Notes under the pieces: generated by a model | The model's database searches: none | What the model was told of the DNA's origin: nothing | The model's input: only the letters and a program-made list of their open reading frames with translations | Position numbers and translations under genes: made by a program | Source of the DNA: Aquatica leii | Taxonomy: Eukaryota > Arthropoda > Insecta > Coleoptera > Lampyridae | Direction of reading: 5' to 3' | Length of the DNA stretch: 64,000 nt | Assembly (NCBI GenBank): GCA_035610365.1 | Contig: CM069438.1 | Span: forward strand, 46,310,837-46,374,836 | Shown here: piece after piece, positions 43,741-56,675 of the stretch | Layout of the letters: the number at the start of each line of letters is the position of its first letter | Numbering within the stretch: the first letter of the stretch is position 1

Positions 43741-43765
43741 GCCCGGGCGCTGCCGAGCATCCTCA

Positions 43766-44150
43766 ATGACCACAGTGAATGTAAACCAAGTCGACAACCT
43801 ATTAGCAACACTTCGCCAGTTGATACTAACGCATACCACTTGCCGGCCATTGCCAACGTTTAGCCGAGACTTGACCGAAGACCCAGTTGCGTTCATACGT
43901 CAACTTGAACTGCAATTTGTAGAAGAACCAACCACCGAGAAGCAGCGTCTTTCCTTAACGAGACGAGCATTAAAAGACCATTCAGCAGAATAGTGGAACA
44001 TTTACGCCGACTTTGCCACGCGCTTTCAGGGGTTCCAAGATTTCTTTCTAAAAAAGTTTGTTGGATATTAACCGACGCCAAATGCTGACGCACTAAACCA
44101 CCACCATTGCAAAGCCACGACCAAGGCGATGTCGGAGTCTCTCAAGCATC
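43766..44150 (+). pseudogene. Retrotransposon gag remnant
   Basis: The frame MTTVNVNQVDNLLATL is followed by DLTEDPVAFIRQLELQF and LSLTRRALKDHSAE, then a TAG where related Gag proteins have the first W of WW, then NIYADFATRFQGFQDFFLKKF. This is the pattern of a Retrotrans_gag domain (DPxxFI, RRALKG, WWxxY, LKKFW). The following C-rich sequence to about 44720 gives broken proline/threonine-rich frames. The clade cannot be settled from gag alone. A T-rich stretch near 44820-44950 and a GC-rich block to 45080 may be its 3' end. Confidence 0.6.
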
Positions 44151-45254
44151 CGGCACCCGTCTCTAATTTAGCATCCGAAGACGAACCTATACGGAAAAGC
44201 AACACAGCAACCAAGCTAACACTAATCGCCAAAACGCAACAACCAACATCAAGTACTTTGTCATATGTTGCTGTAAGCCCAATTTTGGTTTGTCTTGAGG
44301 AACTTTAGCCACCCTGTGTCCAGACTTCCGTTACGACGCTGAGTCTGCAGTCTGTGGATGCAACCCCGACAGAAGCAGCCTAAAAAAAACTTAGCCAACG
44401 TACAAAAAAAACTTTTCCCACAAAGTCGTCGCCTTTCGCCGCCGTGAGCTTATCTTCGGCCTACTGTGAGAAACCTCAGCCACTCTGTGAGCAGACTGCT
44501 TTGACAACGCCCTGCAGCCCTTGAAAACGACTCTAATAGAAGAAAACGGAAAAGAACCTCACAAGATGAAAGTGAAGAAGCGAAGTTATTACACTCGTAC
44601 ACCACCTAACCAACAAGTTTCGACGCCTCGAGAAGCAACTCCACGGCCGGTGAAAACCACTCTAGACCGCCTGAAGGTATCTGCAACGGTTTAAAAGAAG
44701 CAGCCCAACAACCGCAAATGATTCCGCTTTGGGAATCAGTACTGGTTAATACACCTTAGCTTAGGGAGTAGGCAGATTACCGTTTATCGCCGTTCGCCGC
44801 AACGCGTATTATACTCGTGCTAGTATCATTTATACATATTATTATTATTGTAGTTTTAATTGTATATACGTTTCTTGTTTATTCGTTCTTATTTTTAATA
44901 TAATTTTATAAAATTATCGTTTATCATTATCAACTCGCCGTCTTGCGCCTTCGTCGTATAGAAACGCTACCGAATCACACGCGGCGGTCTAATACCGCGT
45001 TCGCCACCGTTTCTTGACAACACGTGCAACGGAAGAGCCATCACGCATAACTGAGGGAAATCTGGGACTGTTTCTTTACACCACGCGTTTTATCGATTAT
45101 ACCAACAGATGTATTTAAAAAATTCAAGATAAGTTTGGGCGATTTCGTGATGCAAACAAAAGGTTGAAAAAGAAAAGTCTTTGAAATCATCACACATTAA
45201 ATATATAGACTTTTAGCAACGGATGGCACTAGAGTTTAAATGTTTTGAGAAACA

Positions 45255-45930
45255 ATGCCTGCCAAGAAATTCCTGTTTCTTCTAAGGTGCTTTCGATTTG
45301 ATGATTTAGAAACCGGGTCGGATAGAAATAAAACTGACAAACTTAGTGCGATAAAAAATTGTTTTCTTTGATAAATAAAAACTGCTGCAATAATTACAAT
45401 TTGACAGAGAATGTAACCATAGACGAGTAACTTATAAGATTCCGCGGACAATAAACTTTTCGCCAGTATTTACCGCTGGAGCAAAATAAATATGGCATCA
45501 AAGTGTTTGCTGTAGTAGACTCAAAAACATATTATCTTATTTATAGGAAAATACACGTAAGCATTGAACCTATTGGTATACATCATCGTAGTGCGGCAGA
45601 TACCTTGTATTGACTTGTGGAACACATTTCTGTAAATATAGGTAATATAACTACTGACAGTTGGTATACCAACATACCTCTAGCAAATAGATTGCTCAAA
45701 AATCATAAATTAACACAGACTCTTGGAAAAAATAAAAATGAGATTTTAACAAAAGTCCAGCTAAATAAGGAAAGAGAAGTAAATAGTGCTTTGTAAAAAT
45801 TTCAAAAAAAACGTGATTTGTTTTATATTCGCAAACAAATAAGGCTGTGTTGCTACTATTCACTATGTTTATAGATGCAATAAATTTAGATAACAGCACA
45901 GAAGAAGAAGAATGGACACTAACGGACAAC
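45255..45930 (+). pseudogene. Decayed piggyBac-like transposase
   Basis: Plus-strand fragments match the catalytic region: KKFLFLLRCFRFDDLETG near 45265, DKLSAIKNCF near 45340, a VVDSKTYYLIYRK segment near 45505 and TTDSWYTNIPLANRLLKNHK near 45650 (second aspartate, DSW for DNW). NKEREVNSAL is near 45770 and NKAVLLLFTMF near 45835. Frames change repeatedly, and the first DE motif is not readable. No terminal repeats were found. It is a different and older copy than the one at 21-24 kb. Confidence 0.75.
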
Positions 45931-46179
45931 TATCTGCTGTGCTGTGTGCAATGTTGCACGACAATCCAGAAAATGGGCCCTTGCAGTATTTTGTATTTGG
46001 TAAATATATCTGAAATTATCTCTTTTATGTAGTTTTCTTGTGGCATTGAATGAAAATTTTTATCTCTATCATCTACGGCCCACTACCAGACCGTCGCTTA
46101 CCGCCGCTTACCCTAACCCACTTTTTTTCTCCCATCAATTGTAACAAAAATCAAATATACTTATAATAATCATAACTTG

Positions 46180-47250
46180 ATTATGTATAATAGTTTAAGT
46201 AAATTAGGAAAAAAGTTTAAGGTTGTACCTTTAAATTTTGATGGTAAAGTTTCATGGACAACCTTCCACAAACAGTTTAAAATCGAAGCTATAGTTATTC
46301 GTTGAAACGACAAGCAGAACGCAACGTGTCTGATAGTGACTTTGCGTAAAAAACACTTGAAATTTTGCAAACTGTTCCTGACGATCTCCAAAAAATTACA
46401 AATTGTTAATTTTACGTCTAGAAAGAAAATATGGAAATGCTCATCTGCAACACTTGTATCGAGTATAACAAAACTGCAAAGAGCCTTCAAGAGTTTGAAG
46501 CTGAAATTGCTAGACTGACACGGTAAATGTAATTGACATTACAGGTTTTTGCCGACGGACTTCACAACTACGAAACGCAGTTGACTCTACGGTTAGCTTA
46601 ACCAAAGACGTTGGATGACTCATGCTTTAGAGTTTGAATCTCCAAAAATTAAGCAGGCGTCGCATCAAGGCAGCCATATGGTCCGCTGTGCTGCAAAAAT
46701 ATTCGCGCAGACACAAGAAACCACCAAAGAAATAGTGCAACATGTGTTCCGCAAACAAGTGATTTTATGGAAGAGAAGTGACGTGCTACAATGACCGAGA
46801 AGTAGGCCACGTCAGACAACACTGTATTAAGTCCAAAACAGACCAGAAAAATCTTTGGAAAACTAGAACTGGTTCACCAAATGAAAAGAAAGTCGACATC
46901 AACCAATCATGCCCCGGTGATTACCATTCAAATGTCTTAGCGTATTTTAGCAAAGTTTTGTCCAAGTCAGTAAAGAATTACTTTGTAACTAGGAAGGAGC
47001 TGTTAACAGTCGTACATAAAACACTTTTACAAATATTTTTACTAAGAACGTACTACACCGCGTTAAAATAATTATTGCGGTATTGTAATCCAAAAGGACA
47101 AAAGCGCGATGGTTTTAAAGATTGCAAGAATATGACACATAAAATCACGGTAGAAACAGTTACCGGAACGCTAATGTTTAGTCAAGGAGATCGCAGCCGT
47201 TGTTTACGACTAGAAAAAAATCTAAATCCGAAGAATTGTTATAGTTGATG
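46180..47250 (+). pseudogene. Decayed Gypsy-like element: gag fused to RNase H
   Basis: Early frames resemble a Gypsy Gag (KKFKVVPLNFDGKVSWTTF near 46205, QETTKEIVQHVFRKQ near 46720) with one zinc knuckle, CYNDREVGHVRQHC (CX2... pattern altered). A jump then leads to the RNase H end of pol: VLAYFSKVLSKSVKNYFVTRKEL near 46930, a PKGQKRDGFKDCKNM-type segment near 47095 and a GNADALSRR-like relic near 47165. Protease and RT are missing. Stops are frequent. Downstream sequence at 47397-47560 matches the start of the window. Confidence 0.65.
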
Positions 47251-47396
47251 AGTGAGAATCTGAGCAGTTGCAAACAAGAAAATAATCTCAAATCTCATTT
47301 AAAAAATTGAGTTTCATAATATTAGCAGTACCCAAGCTTGGTTGCGGTGTGGATCAATTGAATTAGAGAACAATTCAAAAAATGTTAGAGGTTTCA

Positions 47397-47560
47397 AGGC
47401 GTCCAAGTGTCTCCATTCACCATCCAAGTAGAACATTGAGCCAGAAAAAATCTATTGACTGTCAAGGAAGTTGACGAAATGGAAAAAGCTTTCTTTATCG
47501 TCACAACTTATTCTATCGGCGCTGCTTCTAGTTTTTTGTTCTGGGACAGAACAATCTTAA
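47397..47560 (+). repeat. Gypsy-related fragment shared with the window start
   Basis: It resembles positions 10-150 over most of its length (see that entry). Its place downstream of the Gypsy-like remnant suggests that it is the 3' portion of that element. Confidence 0.5.
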
Positions 47561-47799
47561 AGAGGAAGCAGTGAAACGCATGAAAGCTTTAAAGTCATTC
47601 AAGATCGTTCAAAACGATTGCCAGACGGGACAGAGTGTTCTAGTAGGAGATAATATGAGAATATAAAAAAATAATTGCTAAGGCTTACAAGTCAAAAGTT
47701 TTAAATCGCAAACGTGGCGACTTACTTGCGGAGGAGCTCTATCGTGCATAAATCACATTGCTGTGCGAATTTTAACGGGTAATTTATCAAATTCTTGCG

Positions 47800-49391
47800 C
47801 AAAAGTTTTTTGTCCCTTCCCTCCAAAATATTCCTGCCTTGCCGAAGGCTTCTAGCCGGGCGGGGGGATTTGCGTACCCTGATGAACCTGAGAGCTATGC
47901 GGGCGGTAGCGTAAGCTACAGGCAGGGTCTCCCAAGCCGGACAGGTCACGGGAGAAAAATCAGACAAAATGAGATACCCGGTCCTCTAAAAATGGGGGTT
48001 GGGGCGGCAGGCTTGCGACCTGTCCCCCGGAAAAATCTCGAAATGCTAAAAATCCCAGAATCATGCCTCGGAACTGGGACGGATCAACAAGAAAACGACT
48101 TAAGCAACGACACGGTTTTTTGAATTTTGGAATTTGGAAGGTACAAGGCCTGAGCAACAAGGAACAGATAGTACTACAAGTAATGATAAATAGCAAGACG
48201 GATATCGGCATCTTGTCAGAAATCAAGCTAAAAGGAAGAGGATGTCAAAACAACTTAGACTACATTTATTTCTATAGTAGAGTGGACAAAAACGAAAGAG
48301 CAAAAGCAGGGATCTTCATATTGATACACAACAGACTTCAAAAACATGTAAAGATTTAGTATTTTGTCAGTGAAAGAATCATGACGGTTAACATGTCCTT
48401 TAGAGGCCATGTTTTGTGGATCGTAGCAGTGTATGGAGTTAACGAAGACGCTACCATTGCGATTAAAGACGCTTTCGGGGAGTAGCTAAGAAGTGTAATA
48501 GAGTATATCCCTAGGAGCCATGAAATAATTTTAGCAGAAGGTCTAAACAGTCGGGTAGGAAGTAAAGCAAATAATCCAGTAATCGGTCGATTTGGAGAAA
48601 ATTTACGAAACGACAATGGTCAAAGGCTTATAAATATATGCGAGGAATATGAAATGAGAATTTCAAACACTTTCTTCAAACACGAAGACATACATAAGTA
48701 CACGTACTACCAACATACTAGAGATATTATGTCAATTATTGACTGTTTTGTGATAAAACAAAAGCCGCGCCTGAAAGTTCTAGATGTCAAAGTAAAAAGA
48801 AGATATGAATGTAGCTTGGATCATCATCTTCTTATTTCTACGGTATACTTACCTTATCGAGAAAGCAATAACAACAGGGAAGAGAGTGAGAATATAGGAC
48901 AAACAACGGAAGAAAGGTTCAATCTTCAAAGTCTATATGAAGAAAGCACTGCATACCTATATCAAAAAAGAGTTGAACTGAAGATAAAAACCTTGAGAAG
49001 GACAGTGGAAGAACAATATGAACATATAAAAGCATGCATAAAGAAAGCGGCAAAAGAAGCGTTAGGGTTAACTAAGAAGAAGACACCCGGGAAACCATAC
49101 TTGAAAAAGGTTGAAAACATTGCAATCAAAATCGAAGAAAAGAAACGACTGTATATGCGGAATTAATAAATTACGCACCGGGCAAATTACACCATATGCT
49201 CATCAAACTCTTTTAACAGTGTATAAACGGTGAAACGATCCCAGAAGAGTGGAAGACATCGTATACCACACCCATACATAAGAAAGGCTCAAAAAAGAAT
49301 CCTGCCAAATATCGCGGAATTTCCGCCATATGATCAATCAATCAATGGGAAGGTTATACAGAAAGTTTTAAAAATTCTTATAGAAGAAGAC
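47800..49391 (+). pseudogene. RTE-like LINE 2: 5' region, endonuclease, RT start
   Basis: A GC-rich leader (about 47800-48060, including GGGGCGGCAGGCTTGCGACC), of a kind seen at the 5' end of insect RTE-type LINEs, precedes MPRNWDGSTRK at 48063. The coding part is an AP-type endonuclease: GFLNFGIWKVQGLSNKEQ, DIGILSEIKLKGRG, AGIFILIHN, then after a frame break VAVYGVNEDATI, ILAEGLNSRVGS, NGQRLINICEEYEMRISNTF and LDHHLLISTVYL (catalytic D and H). A linker follows, and the RT begins with PEEWKTSYTTPIHKKGSKKN near 49240. Stops at 48357 and 48485 break it. The gene is cut at the ATAC target site of a solo LTR. Confidence 0.85.
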
Positions 49392-49395
49392 ATAC

Positions 49396-50497
49396 TGTAA
49401 CGTCCCGTTTGAATTCATTACAATTAAAATTCAATTTTACATTCATTTATTTTTGCAACTAATATTGCACGTAAATTTATTCAGTTTCACAAGGTCGCGT
49501 TGTATTTCGGAGGCGTCTGCGTAGTTGACTTGAGTAGAAGGTTGAACTTCACTTCCGTGTGAAAATCTTGCGAGTTCACGTGTGTGATGCGAGAAAGACA
49601 AAATTTTCTTGATTATGGCGTAAAAACCCATGTAATTTAATTTTTATTCATTCCATCTAATTATTGGTGAGTTTACCTTTATTTTGATATAATTTTTCTA
49701 TTGAATTCAACATTTTTAGTTATTTCGCAATATTGTGCAATACGTTAGACAAAGGAATGTGTTTTGAAGACCGTTACATTGAAGGTGTGACGTAAGTACA
49801 TGATGTCATTTAAAAAACCGTTCTAATTATTTGTATTTAGGGTTTTTTTTTCTTTTGGATCTTTTTATTTTCTGGTATTTCGTTTATTTGATTTTTATTC
49901 TGGATCCTTTATTTTGGTTTTGTCGTTTAATTACTGGATTTTTCGTTAATGAAGTTTATTATACATTGATAATTCATGCTGGCTGGTGTGTTTTGTAATC
50001 TACATTCCTGTTGAAGAATTTTATCACAAGAAGAAATTATGTGCTAAAAATAGAAGATATCCGATAACGTTATATTAAACATGGTGAGTCAACAAAAATT
50101 AAGATACTGCATTTTATCTTCAAATAATTAAATTGTGTTGTTTAAAACCTTTCGGGAAACATACTCGATAACAAATTTACCGTTTACTATTTTTTGCATT
50201 TATTATTAATTACTTATTAGGTGTAAGATTTTACGCTTTTTATTCATCACTTAAATGTGGTTGGCGTCCAAATATTTTATTTTAAATATGTTTAATTCAA
50301 ATATTGTTCATTGTTCTTTAATGTAAATAGTTAATTAAGTATAGTTAATAAATTAGCGGAGTTTACGTCTTTGTAGTTATTATCATTCAACCCATCACCT
50401 TGAGGGTCTGTGCTTATGATTGCTTGCCGTGGTCAAATTAAATGTATTTTTACTTTTATTATACGTTCTTTATTCCGTCACTGTATTTTTTATTACA
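49396..50497 (+). repeat. Solo LTR inside RTE-like LINE 2
   Basis: 1102 bp from TGTAACGTCCCG to TTTTTTATTACA, flanked by the 4-bp duplication ATAC (49392-49395 and 50498-50501). The LINE reading resumes directly after it. TG...CA ends, short inverted termini (TGTAA/TTACA) and a 4-bp duplication fit a Gypsy-type LTR. It differs in sequence from the TGTTAC family at 22 and 30 kb. Its orientation is not established. Confidence 0.75.
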
Positions 50498-50501
50498 ATA
50501 C

Positions 50502-51190
50502 AAGGAAGAATAAGAGACTAGCAATGTGTTTCAGGGCTGGAAGGTCAGTAGTGGACAACATTTTGACAATACAACACGTAGTAGAGAAGCGTTTGAAGAA
50601 TGGCAGAGAAGTGCATATGTGTTTTATTGACTTAGAAAAGGCCTACGATAGCGTGCCTATTGCAAACCTTTTTAACGAATTGACAAACTTCAATGTAAAC
50701 CCTACGTTAATAAATGCGACATGGAATCTCTACAAGGACAACACAACGAAGATACGACTAAGAAATCAGTTCTCGCAAAACTTTTACGTAAATAAGGGGC
50801 TTAGACAGGGCTGTGGGTTATCCCCTACACTCTTTACTATATATTTGGAAAACATATTAGAGAAATAGAGACGCCAATGTAGAAACATGAGACTGGAGGT
50901 CGGTGATGATAAACTGTATACTCTCTTCTTCGCGGACGACCATGTAGTAATAGCAGAAGACGCGGACGACTTCAGTTATATGGTCAGAAAGTTAAACGAA
51001 TACTACCAGAAAGCCGGACTGAAGATTAATATTAACAAATCGGAGTATTTCGTAATAGGGAATGATAAAATTGAAGACCTGCAACTGGGAACAATGACCC
51101 TCAAAGGCGTCGAAAGCTACAAATAACTGGGAATAATTATAAGCAAAAAAGGAGATAGTGAATGCAGCTGCAAACAACTGAAAAACTTTT
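50502..51190 (+). pseudogene. RTE-like LINE 2: RT palm
   Basis: Continuation of the LINE after the solo LTR: CFRAGRSVVDNILTIQHVVE near 50530, CFIDLEKAYDSVP near 50620 (first catalytic aspartate), NKGLRQGCGLSPTLFTIYL near 50795, then FADDHVVIAED near 50930 (catalytic pair) and GLKININKSEYFVIG near 51015. A TAG at 50866 and a TAA at 51124 interrupt it. Homology ends near 51190, so the thumb and C-terminal parts found in the copy at 16 kb are missing. Confidence 0.85.
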
Positions 51191-51624
51191 AGTCAAAAAC
51201 ATTAGTACGAATTACTTGCGGCTGAAGAGCGAAGAGGCAGGTATCTGCCGAAGGTATTAAAGTTGCGTGACGCACTTTTTACACCAGCGTGTCTAATTAA
51301 GGGTTAATAGAAAAGCGCCATTAAGAATTACATTTCGTGTAAAACAACAGTCATCTGAAAGTATTATTTTAGCACTAAAGTCAAGGTCAAAAAGTTCTCA
51401 AACTCAAGTCGCGGTTGAAAATTAACTTCGGTTAACTGTTAGGGTTCTTGCACATACACAAACATAAAGTTCATTAAAGGTAATTGTCTATTAGTATATT
51501 GTTCAACCCACAATCTACGTGTGGTCTGGAGGTTATAATTAAACTCACCGTACGTTAAAACAGTATCAATGTTTTACATAATGAAGAAAATTTAAATTAA
51601 ATATCATAAAGATTAACACGAAAC

Positions 51625-52036
51625 AATTAGCACCAACTAAAGAAATCCGTTAAAAAATAAACCAAATTCTTAAACCCAGTTCTAGAAAAGCTAAATTTAG
51701 CATTTCATTATCTGAAATCTTGCTTTAGTTACAACTAAAGATAAACGTGATCGTGTACACAAAGAACATTTTCTTAAGCTAAGTTAGTAATAATTCTAAA
51801 AAATAAGTGTTATAATCTGTTTTAATCATTTTATATACAATTGATTTTGTAAATGATGAAAAACTAAAAAAAACAATAATTAATACAATAGTCAAGACCG
51901 GCCTAAAAACTTTGACTGCAAATATCACAAAACTGAGTCACTTTAAACCAAATTGTTAAAAGAAATATTTTTATGTAACGCCACAAAGAAACTACTCCTT
52001 GAGTTTGTAGTCGTCTTTCAGATACACCCTGTATAA
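51625..52036 (+). repeat. Dispersed repeat, copy B (ends GATACACCCTGTAT)
   Basis: The partner of 37985-38485, with the same order of blocks and the same terminal GATACACCCTGTAT. It lacks the extra internal segment of copy A. Confidence 0.65.
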
Positions 52037-52039
52037 AAA

Positions 52040-54340
52040 GTTGCATCAACCATACAATTTTGTTGATTAATATTTGTTTTTGCAAAATAAAGTTTTTCTG
52101 AGTGTAAAATTTTTCACAATAAAAAATATAATTGATTGTATAAAACTTTCAAATGCATACAAGAATCAATGATGATTGTGTATGTAATTTACCAACTGTA
52201 CAATGTTAAAAAACGGTTTTAGTTGTATTTTCGTATTTATTAATTAATTTATGATAAAATAATTAGTGTGTTGCACAATCAATTTGAAGAAAACTAAAAA
52301 CCATAAAAGAAAATTCTTACAAACAATTAGTAGGAAGTTAAGCACTAGAATTAAACTGACAACTGAAAAGCACCTACTAGAAAATCAAATTAAGAATTTA
52401 GAGCTTTTCACTCACATCCAATCCATTTGTTAATTCTAACACACCTGTTACCAGTTGCACTTTAAAAATTGCAGTTTAACCAAATTGAAAAATTCAATCC
52501 TATTTCATTTCGCTCGAAATAAAAAAAAATATATAATTGTGCCGGTTATTACTTACTCGAAAAGTTAATGGGAAATGTCGTGCGCATTATTTGAAGCGAA
52601 CATAGGATAAGTGCACACATAACTTCTAAAACCTATTTATTATTTATTTAAAAATGGAGTTCTTACTTTATTGTCATTGTTATGAAATGAAATTTTCTAT
52701 ACAAGTACTGTAATTCGCTTAAATTATTATGGCTTATTTCCATTCTTTAAGCCACCAGCATAATTACGTTTTGTACAATTATCATATTTAACAAAGTCTC
52801 CTTTGAGAATTATAAAGCAGCTTCGGTATATATTTCTCCCCAGCGAAAGAATTAAAGAAAATTAAATAAAAGTAGAGCTCCAAATCAATTTTGAAAGGTG
52901 AATTAGTATGCAGGAATAGAATGAGTAATCTTTTTTTCTACAATTGGTTCAAAAAGTTCGTGTTTGAACTTTGAAGTGGTTTTAAGTCGACCATAAGTCG
53001 TAGTATAACACAATTATTCTGTTTTATTAGAACGTATTCTAAACTTTTTTGTTTGATGTATTGGTTAGTGTTTATTAGAAATTACTCTTTATTTAATTAT
53101 TTTTAGACATTTTAAATGCAGTAATAACAATCGCGTTTAAAAAATAATAATAATTTTGTAGTCAATGTGAAAAATTATTTTATATACGGTGGCAATAAAT
53201 TCTAGTAATAAGGTAAAAGTATCTGGAGTAAGTAATAAAACACTTGGTTAATTAACATATGTAAGAATTTTTTATATGTTTTTTAATAATAAAACATGTA
53301 CTAGCAATTGAAATTTTAAAACTATAATTTATAGTAGATTACAACCGCAATAAACCTTCACGACCCCAAGCGGGGTGAGGTCTCGCCCCAAGTTGAACTT
53401 TTTCGCCTGAATTTTTTGTAATTGTAACACCGTTTAAAGCTGTTTGTATGTTCCTTGTTAAAAATGACAGATAGAAACTAATAAAAAAACTTATGAGTTT
53501 CTATCTGGTTAAATATGAGTATTTGGATCTGGTATTTCTCATACAACCAGATAAAAAATAAGTTTGGAATTCCAAATTGAAATTTTTGTTTCATTACGTT
53601 GTTTCGTGTTAGTTCCATTTTTATATCATTTACATGTAACTGACAGTGAATAAATTGAAAGAGTTCCCATTTTTCACAATCAGTTTTGAACCGTTTCAGT
53701 ACTTGCAATTTTTATCTCATAATCAGCAACCGTCTAAAAACTGATTTATTAAAACCGAATATTTTTTGAATAACTAGAATTGTTTGAAGATCGGTTAAAT
53801 AAAACTGAATTATTTTCAAAACAGTAGAATCGTTTTAGTAAAAACGAATACTTTGTGATTAGTCAGCATTAGTCGTTGCTATACTTTTGATTACTGTCGT
53901 CAACGCTTGCGCTGCAAATTGATATCTTTTCACTTGTTCGGTTGCAGTTTGATAAGTGATGCTGTGTGTACAATTACGAAATGGAACAATAAACGGTAAG
54001 TCGAAACATTTTATTATAATCCATAAATGTAATCGATATTATTATCATTTCTGTTCTTTATGAGTCATTTTTTAATTTGTATAAAAAAAATGTAAATTAA
54101 CACACATGGTTGCGTTAAGGTAGATTATTGCGTAAATCTGATGATACTTTAGGATTTATAATTACAGTTCAATTCTTCAAGTTTTTTATACGATTATGTA
54201 CAGCTATTCACAGTGTTTTTATAACTTTCTAATGATTGCTAAAGTGATATTTATATTAAGTTTGTGTTGTTTTTGATTAAAAAAATGTAATTAATTTTGT
54301 GTAACTCTATGATTATGTATGTATATAAATGAAATATTTA
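52040..54340. other. Gene-free AT-rich stretch
   Basis: No coding region is supported. A small imperfect hairpin (GGGGTGAG/CTCGCCCC) lies near 53375-53393. The last 500 bases may belong to the 5' end of the CACTA-like element that follows. An exon end ahead of GTAAGT near 53997 is possible but unproven. Confidence 0.45.
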
Positions 54341-54805
54341 TCTCTATGTTACAGATGCGGTTAAAAGTTGCTACCCAACAGTAACTGATGCAGTTTTCGA
54401 GGCTTCCGTGAAAAGACCACATCCAGGAAAGTTGCAATATGTAAAAAACTCAATCTGATATTGTATTTAAAAATATTTATTGTGCAATAAAATTTGAAAC
54501 GTGCATTCGAAAATGTATTATTATATTATTGAAAGAATTGTTTTATTTCATTATTGAAACAAAAAAATCATACATGTATCGATCATTTAGTATCAGTTCA
54601 AGAACGAAGCTTTTAAAACGTAAACCGAATGCAACATTTAGTTTGCAACAGATTTGAATTTAAAATACCGAAACTATACTGATTCAAATAAGTGAAACAG
54701 CGATGGACTTATAGCTATTTTATTGCAGTTAGGTTTCTTTTATGTTTGAAACAAGAGTGAATCATAAATTTTTTGTTTTGAAACTGTTACTAAACATTAT
54801 CAATT

Positions 54806-55795
54806 TTGTGTTTACTGGGAGACACATCAGATAACTTTCCAATATCACAAAAAAATAAGCCTAGTTCATCTAAAACTACTACTACTAATGTTAACTATAA
54901 ATCATTATTTAAAAGCATAATAAATAAAAAATGTAGTAATCCTGTTGAGGAACAGTCAAATAGTCTACAATCTCAAATTATGAGTTCTAAATCTCTAAGA
55001 GTATCTATAAATCCTTTGCAGGAGTCGCATGATTGTAGTGGTGCTGATATTATTGATGCAAGTTTCTTGAATATGGAGACGGTTGTAATTGTAAGTATTT
55101 ATATTCAATTTTTTAAATAAATAATTTGAATTTTTATAGCCTTTTGATATGGAACAATTGAAGGAAGAGCTATTTAATAAAATGGAGCAGGTAAAAGTAG
55201 AAATCATGAACCATGTAGACAACCTAATGGTAAAAACTATTGCTGCTATTAGATCTGATTTTGATACCAAACTAGAAATAATTTAAAAAAATAAAACAGA
55301 GATTGGAGAGAATGAAGAATTTCAGTTTGCTCCTGTTTCTACAAAAGAAGAACTTATGAAATTAGAAGATAATTTCAAGAACAGATGGTAATACCACATA
55401 CACTCATTCCAATTATTTGAATTAAAATTAATTTCTTTATACCTTAGATATATCATATGCAAAAAATTGTAGGAGAATCTGGTGAAAATGGATTCAACAC
55501 ATGTTACATTTTATTGGATCAATTCTTTGACAAGCATTTTATGGTACAATGTAGTTAGAGTGGTGCAAGTAGAAATGAAATTCCTAAATGTGCCACTAAA
55601 AATTGTAGGAACATAATTAATGTTTTTTTGAAGGTTGTTAGGAGAAGACATTCAGATTTTTCTGAAAAAGCACTAGAAATGTTTTTTAAATTAGTAACCA
55701 AAAACGCAAAAAAACGCTCTGAAACAACTGGTGCAAGACAGTCATCATGCCATGTGCGACAAAAGAAAAGGGGTGAGATTACTACTTTAACTTAA
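54806..55795 (+). pseudogene. Spliced DUF4806-like gene of a CACTA-like transposon
   Basis: The coding frame from 54806 is Ser/Asn-rich and ends at a GTAAGT donor (55091). After an acceptor ending TTTTTATAG (55139) it continues in phase with PFDMEQLKEELFNKMEQVKV. The second exon ends near a GTAATA donor at 55387 and the third starts after TATACCTTAG near 55447. Exons 2-3 read FAPVSTKEELMKLEDNF, VGESGENGF and KVVRRRHSDFSEKALEMFFK. The P-V/I-S-T-x-E-E-L start and the VRRxH end are the pattern of DUF4806, a domain common in insects and often linked to transposons. In-frame stops near 55283 and 55555 mark it as dead. A possible earlier exon lies at 54359-54458 (DAVKSCYPTVTDAVFEASVK). It converges on the transposase, with about 140 bp between the stops. 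Confidence 0.6.
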
Positions 55796-56472
55796 ATAGA
55801 AATGTGTATAGTATTTATGTGTATAGAATTTTGTAATAAATATGAAAACCGTTCTGTCAATGTATGTATTTAAGTGCTTTATGTTTACACTAAAAAGTAT
55901 AACAAAATTCATATCAAGCAAACAGAAACATATCAGTTGAGTAAAGTATGTTGCAACGGTATAAAAACATTCATATTTTCTTTATAATTAACAGCTACTA
56001 ATTTGCATAATATGTCATTGATGCTGTAATGTTTTGGGATTTCAAATTTCATATTTGCAAGGTATATAAATAAGTAAGAAGAATAAATTGGAGTTTCAAA
56101 ACATTCTTCTTTGTTAATAGATTGACCAAGTAGTATAATTTAATTGTTCTCTTCTAAAATTGTAATTGTCTTCACAATCTCGATTTCCTTCGTCAGGAAC
56201 CAGGAATCTTTAAAAATATTACTCAGATGAAAACCATCTCTAATTTGACAATACACATTGTTTCTTCTTTTTTTAATTTTAGTTGATACTGCTGGTTGCT
56301 GCAAATCCTTAATAGAATTTGTGAAAATTGAATTTCTTTCACTAATTTTATTTACTACTTGTTCTAGATTATGATTTCCCATTTGTAATAACATTTTTAT
56401 TTAATATAAGGAGTTTTCAAAAGGATAAGCAGATATTGATGGTAGTGAACCAAATCTATTGACATCGTCTAC

Positions 56473-56675
56473 TATGTGTACTAAATTGTGAATATTGCTA
56501 GTAAGATGATTTTCTCCATAAATGTCTTTGAACTGTTCAACATATGTTTCAAACATATGTTGAGCAATTAAACGATGTTTGCTGTATATCTCGCAACTGC
56601 AGATGGTTGTAGCTACGAATAAAAGTAAAAAATGTTTACACACGTGAACATGTAAAACATCTTTTAATATAACAA
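56473..56675 (+). repeat. 203-bp direct repeat, left copy
   Basis: Identical in length and ends to 58484-58686, with 7 base differences. It is part of the transposase coding sequence and directly abuts the left end of the nested element. Confidence 0.9.
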
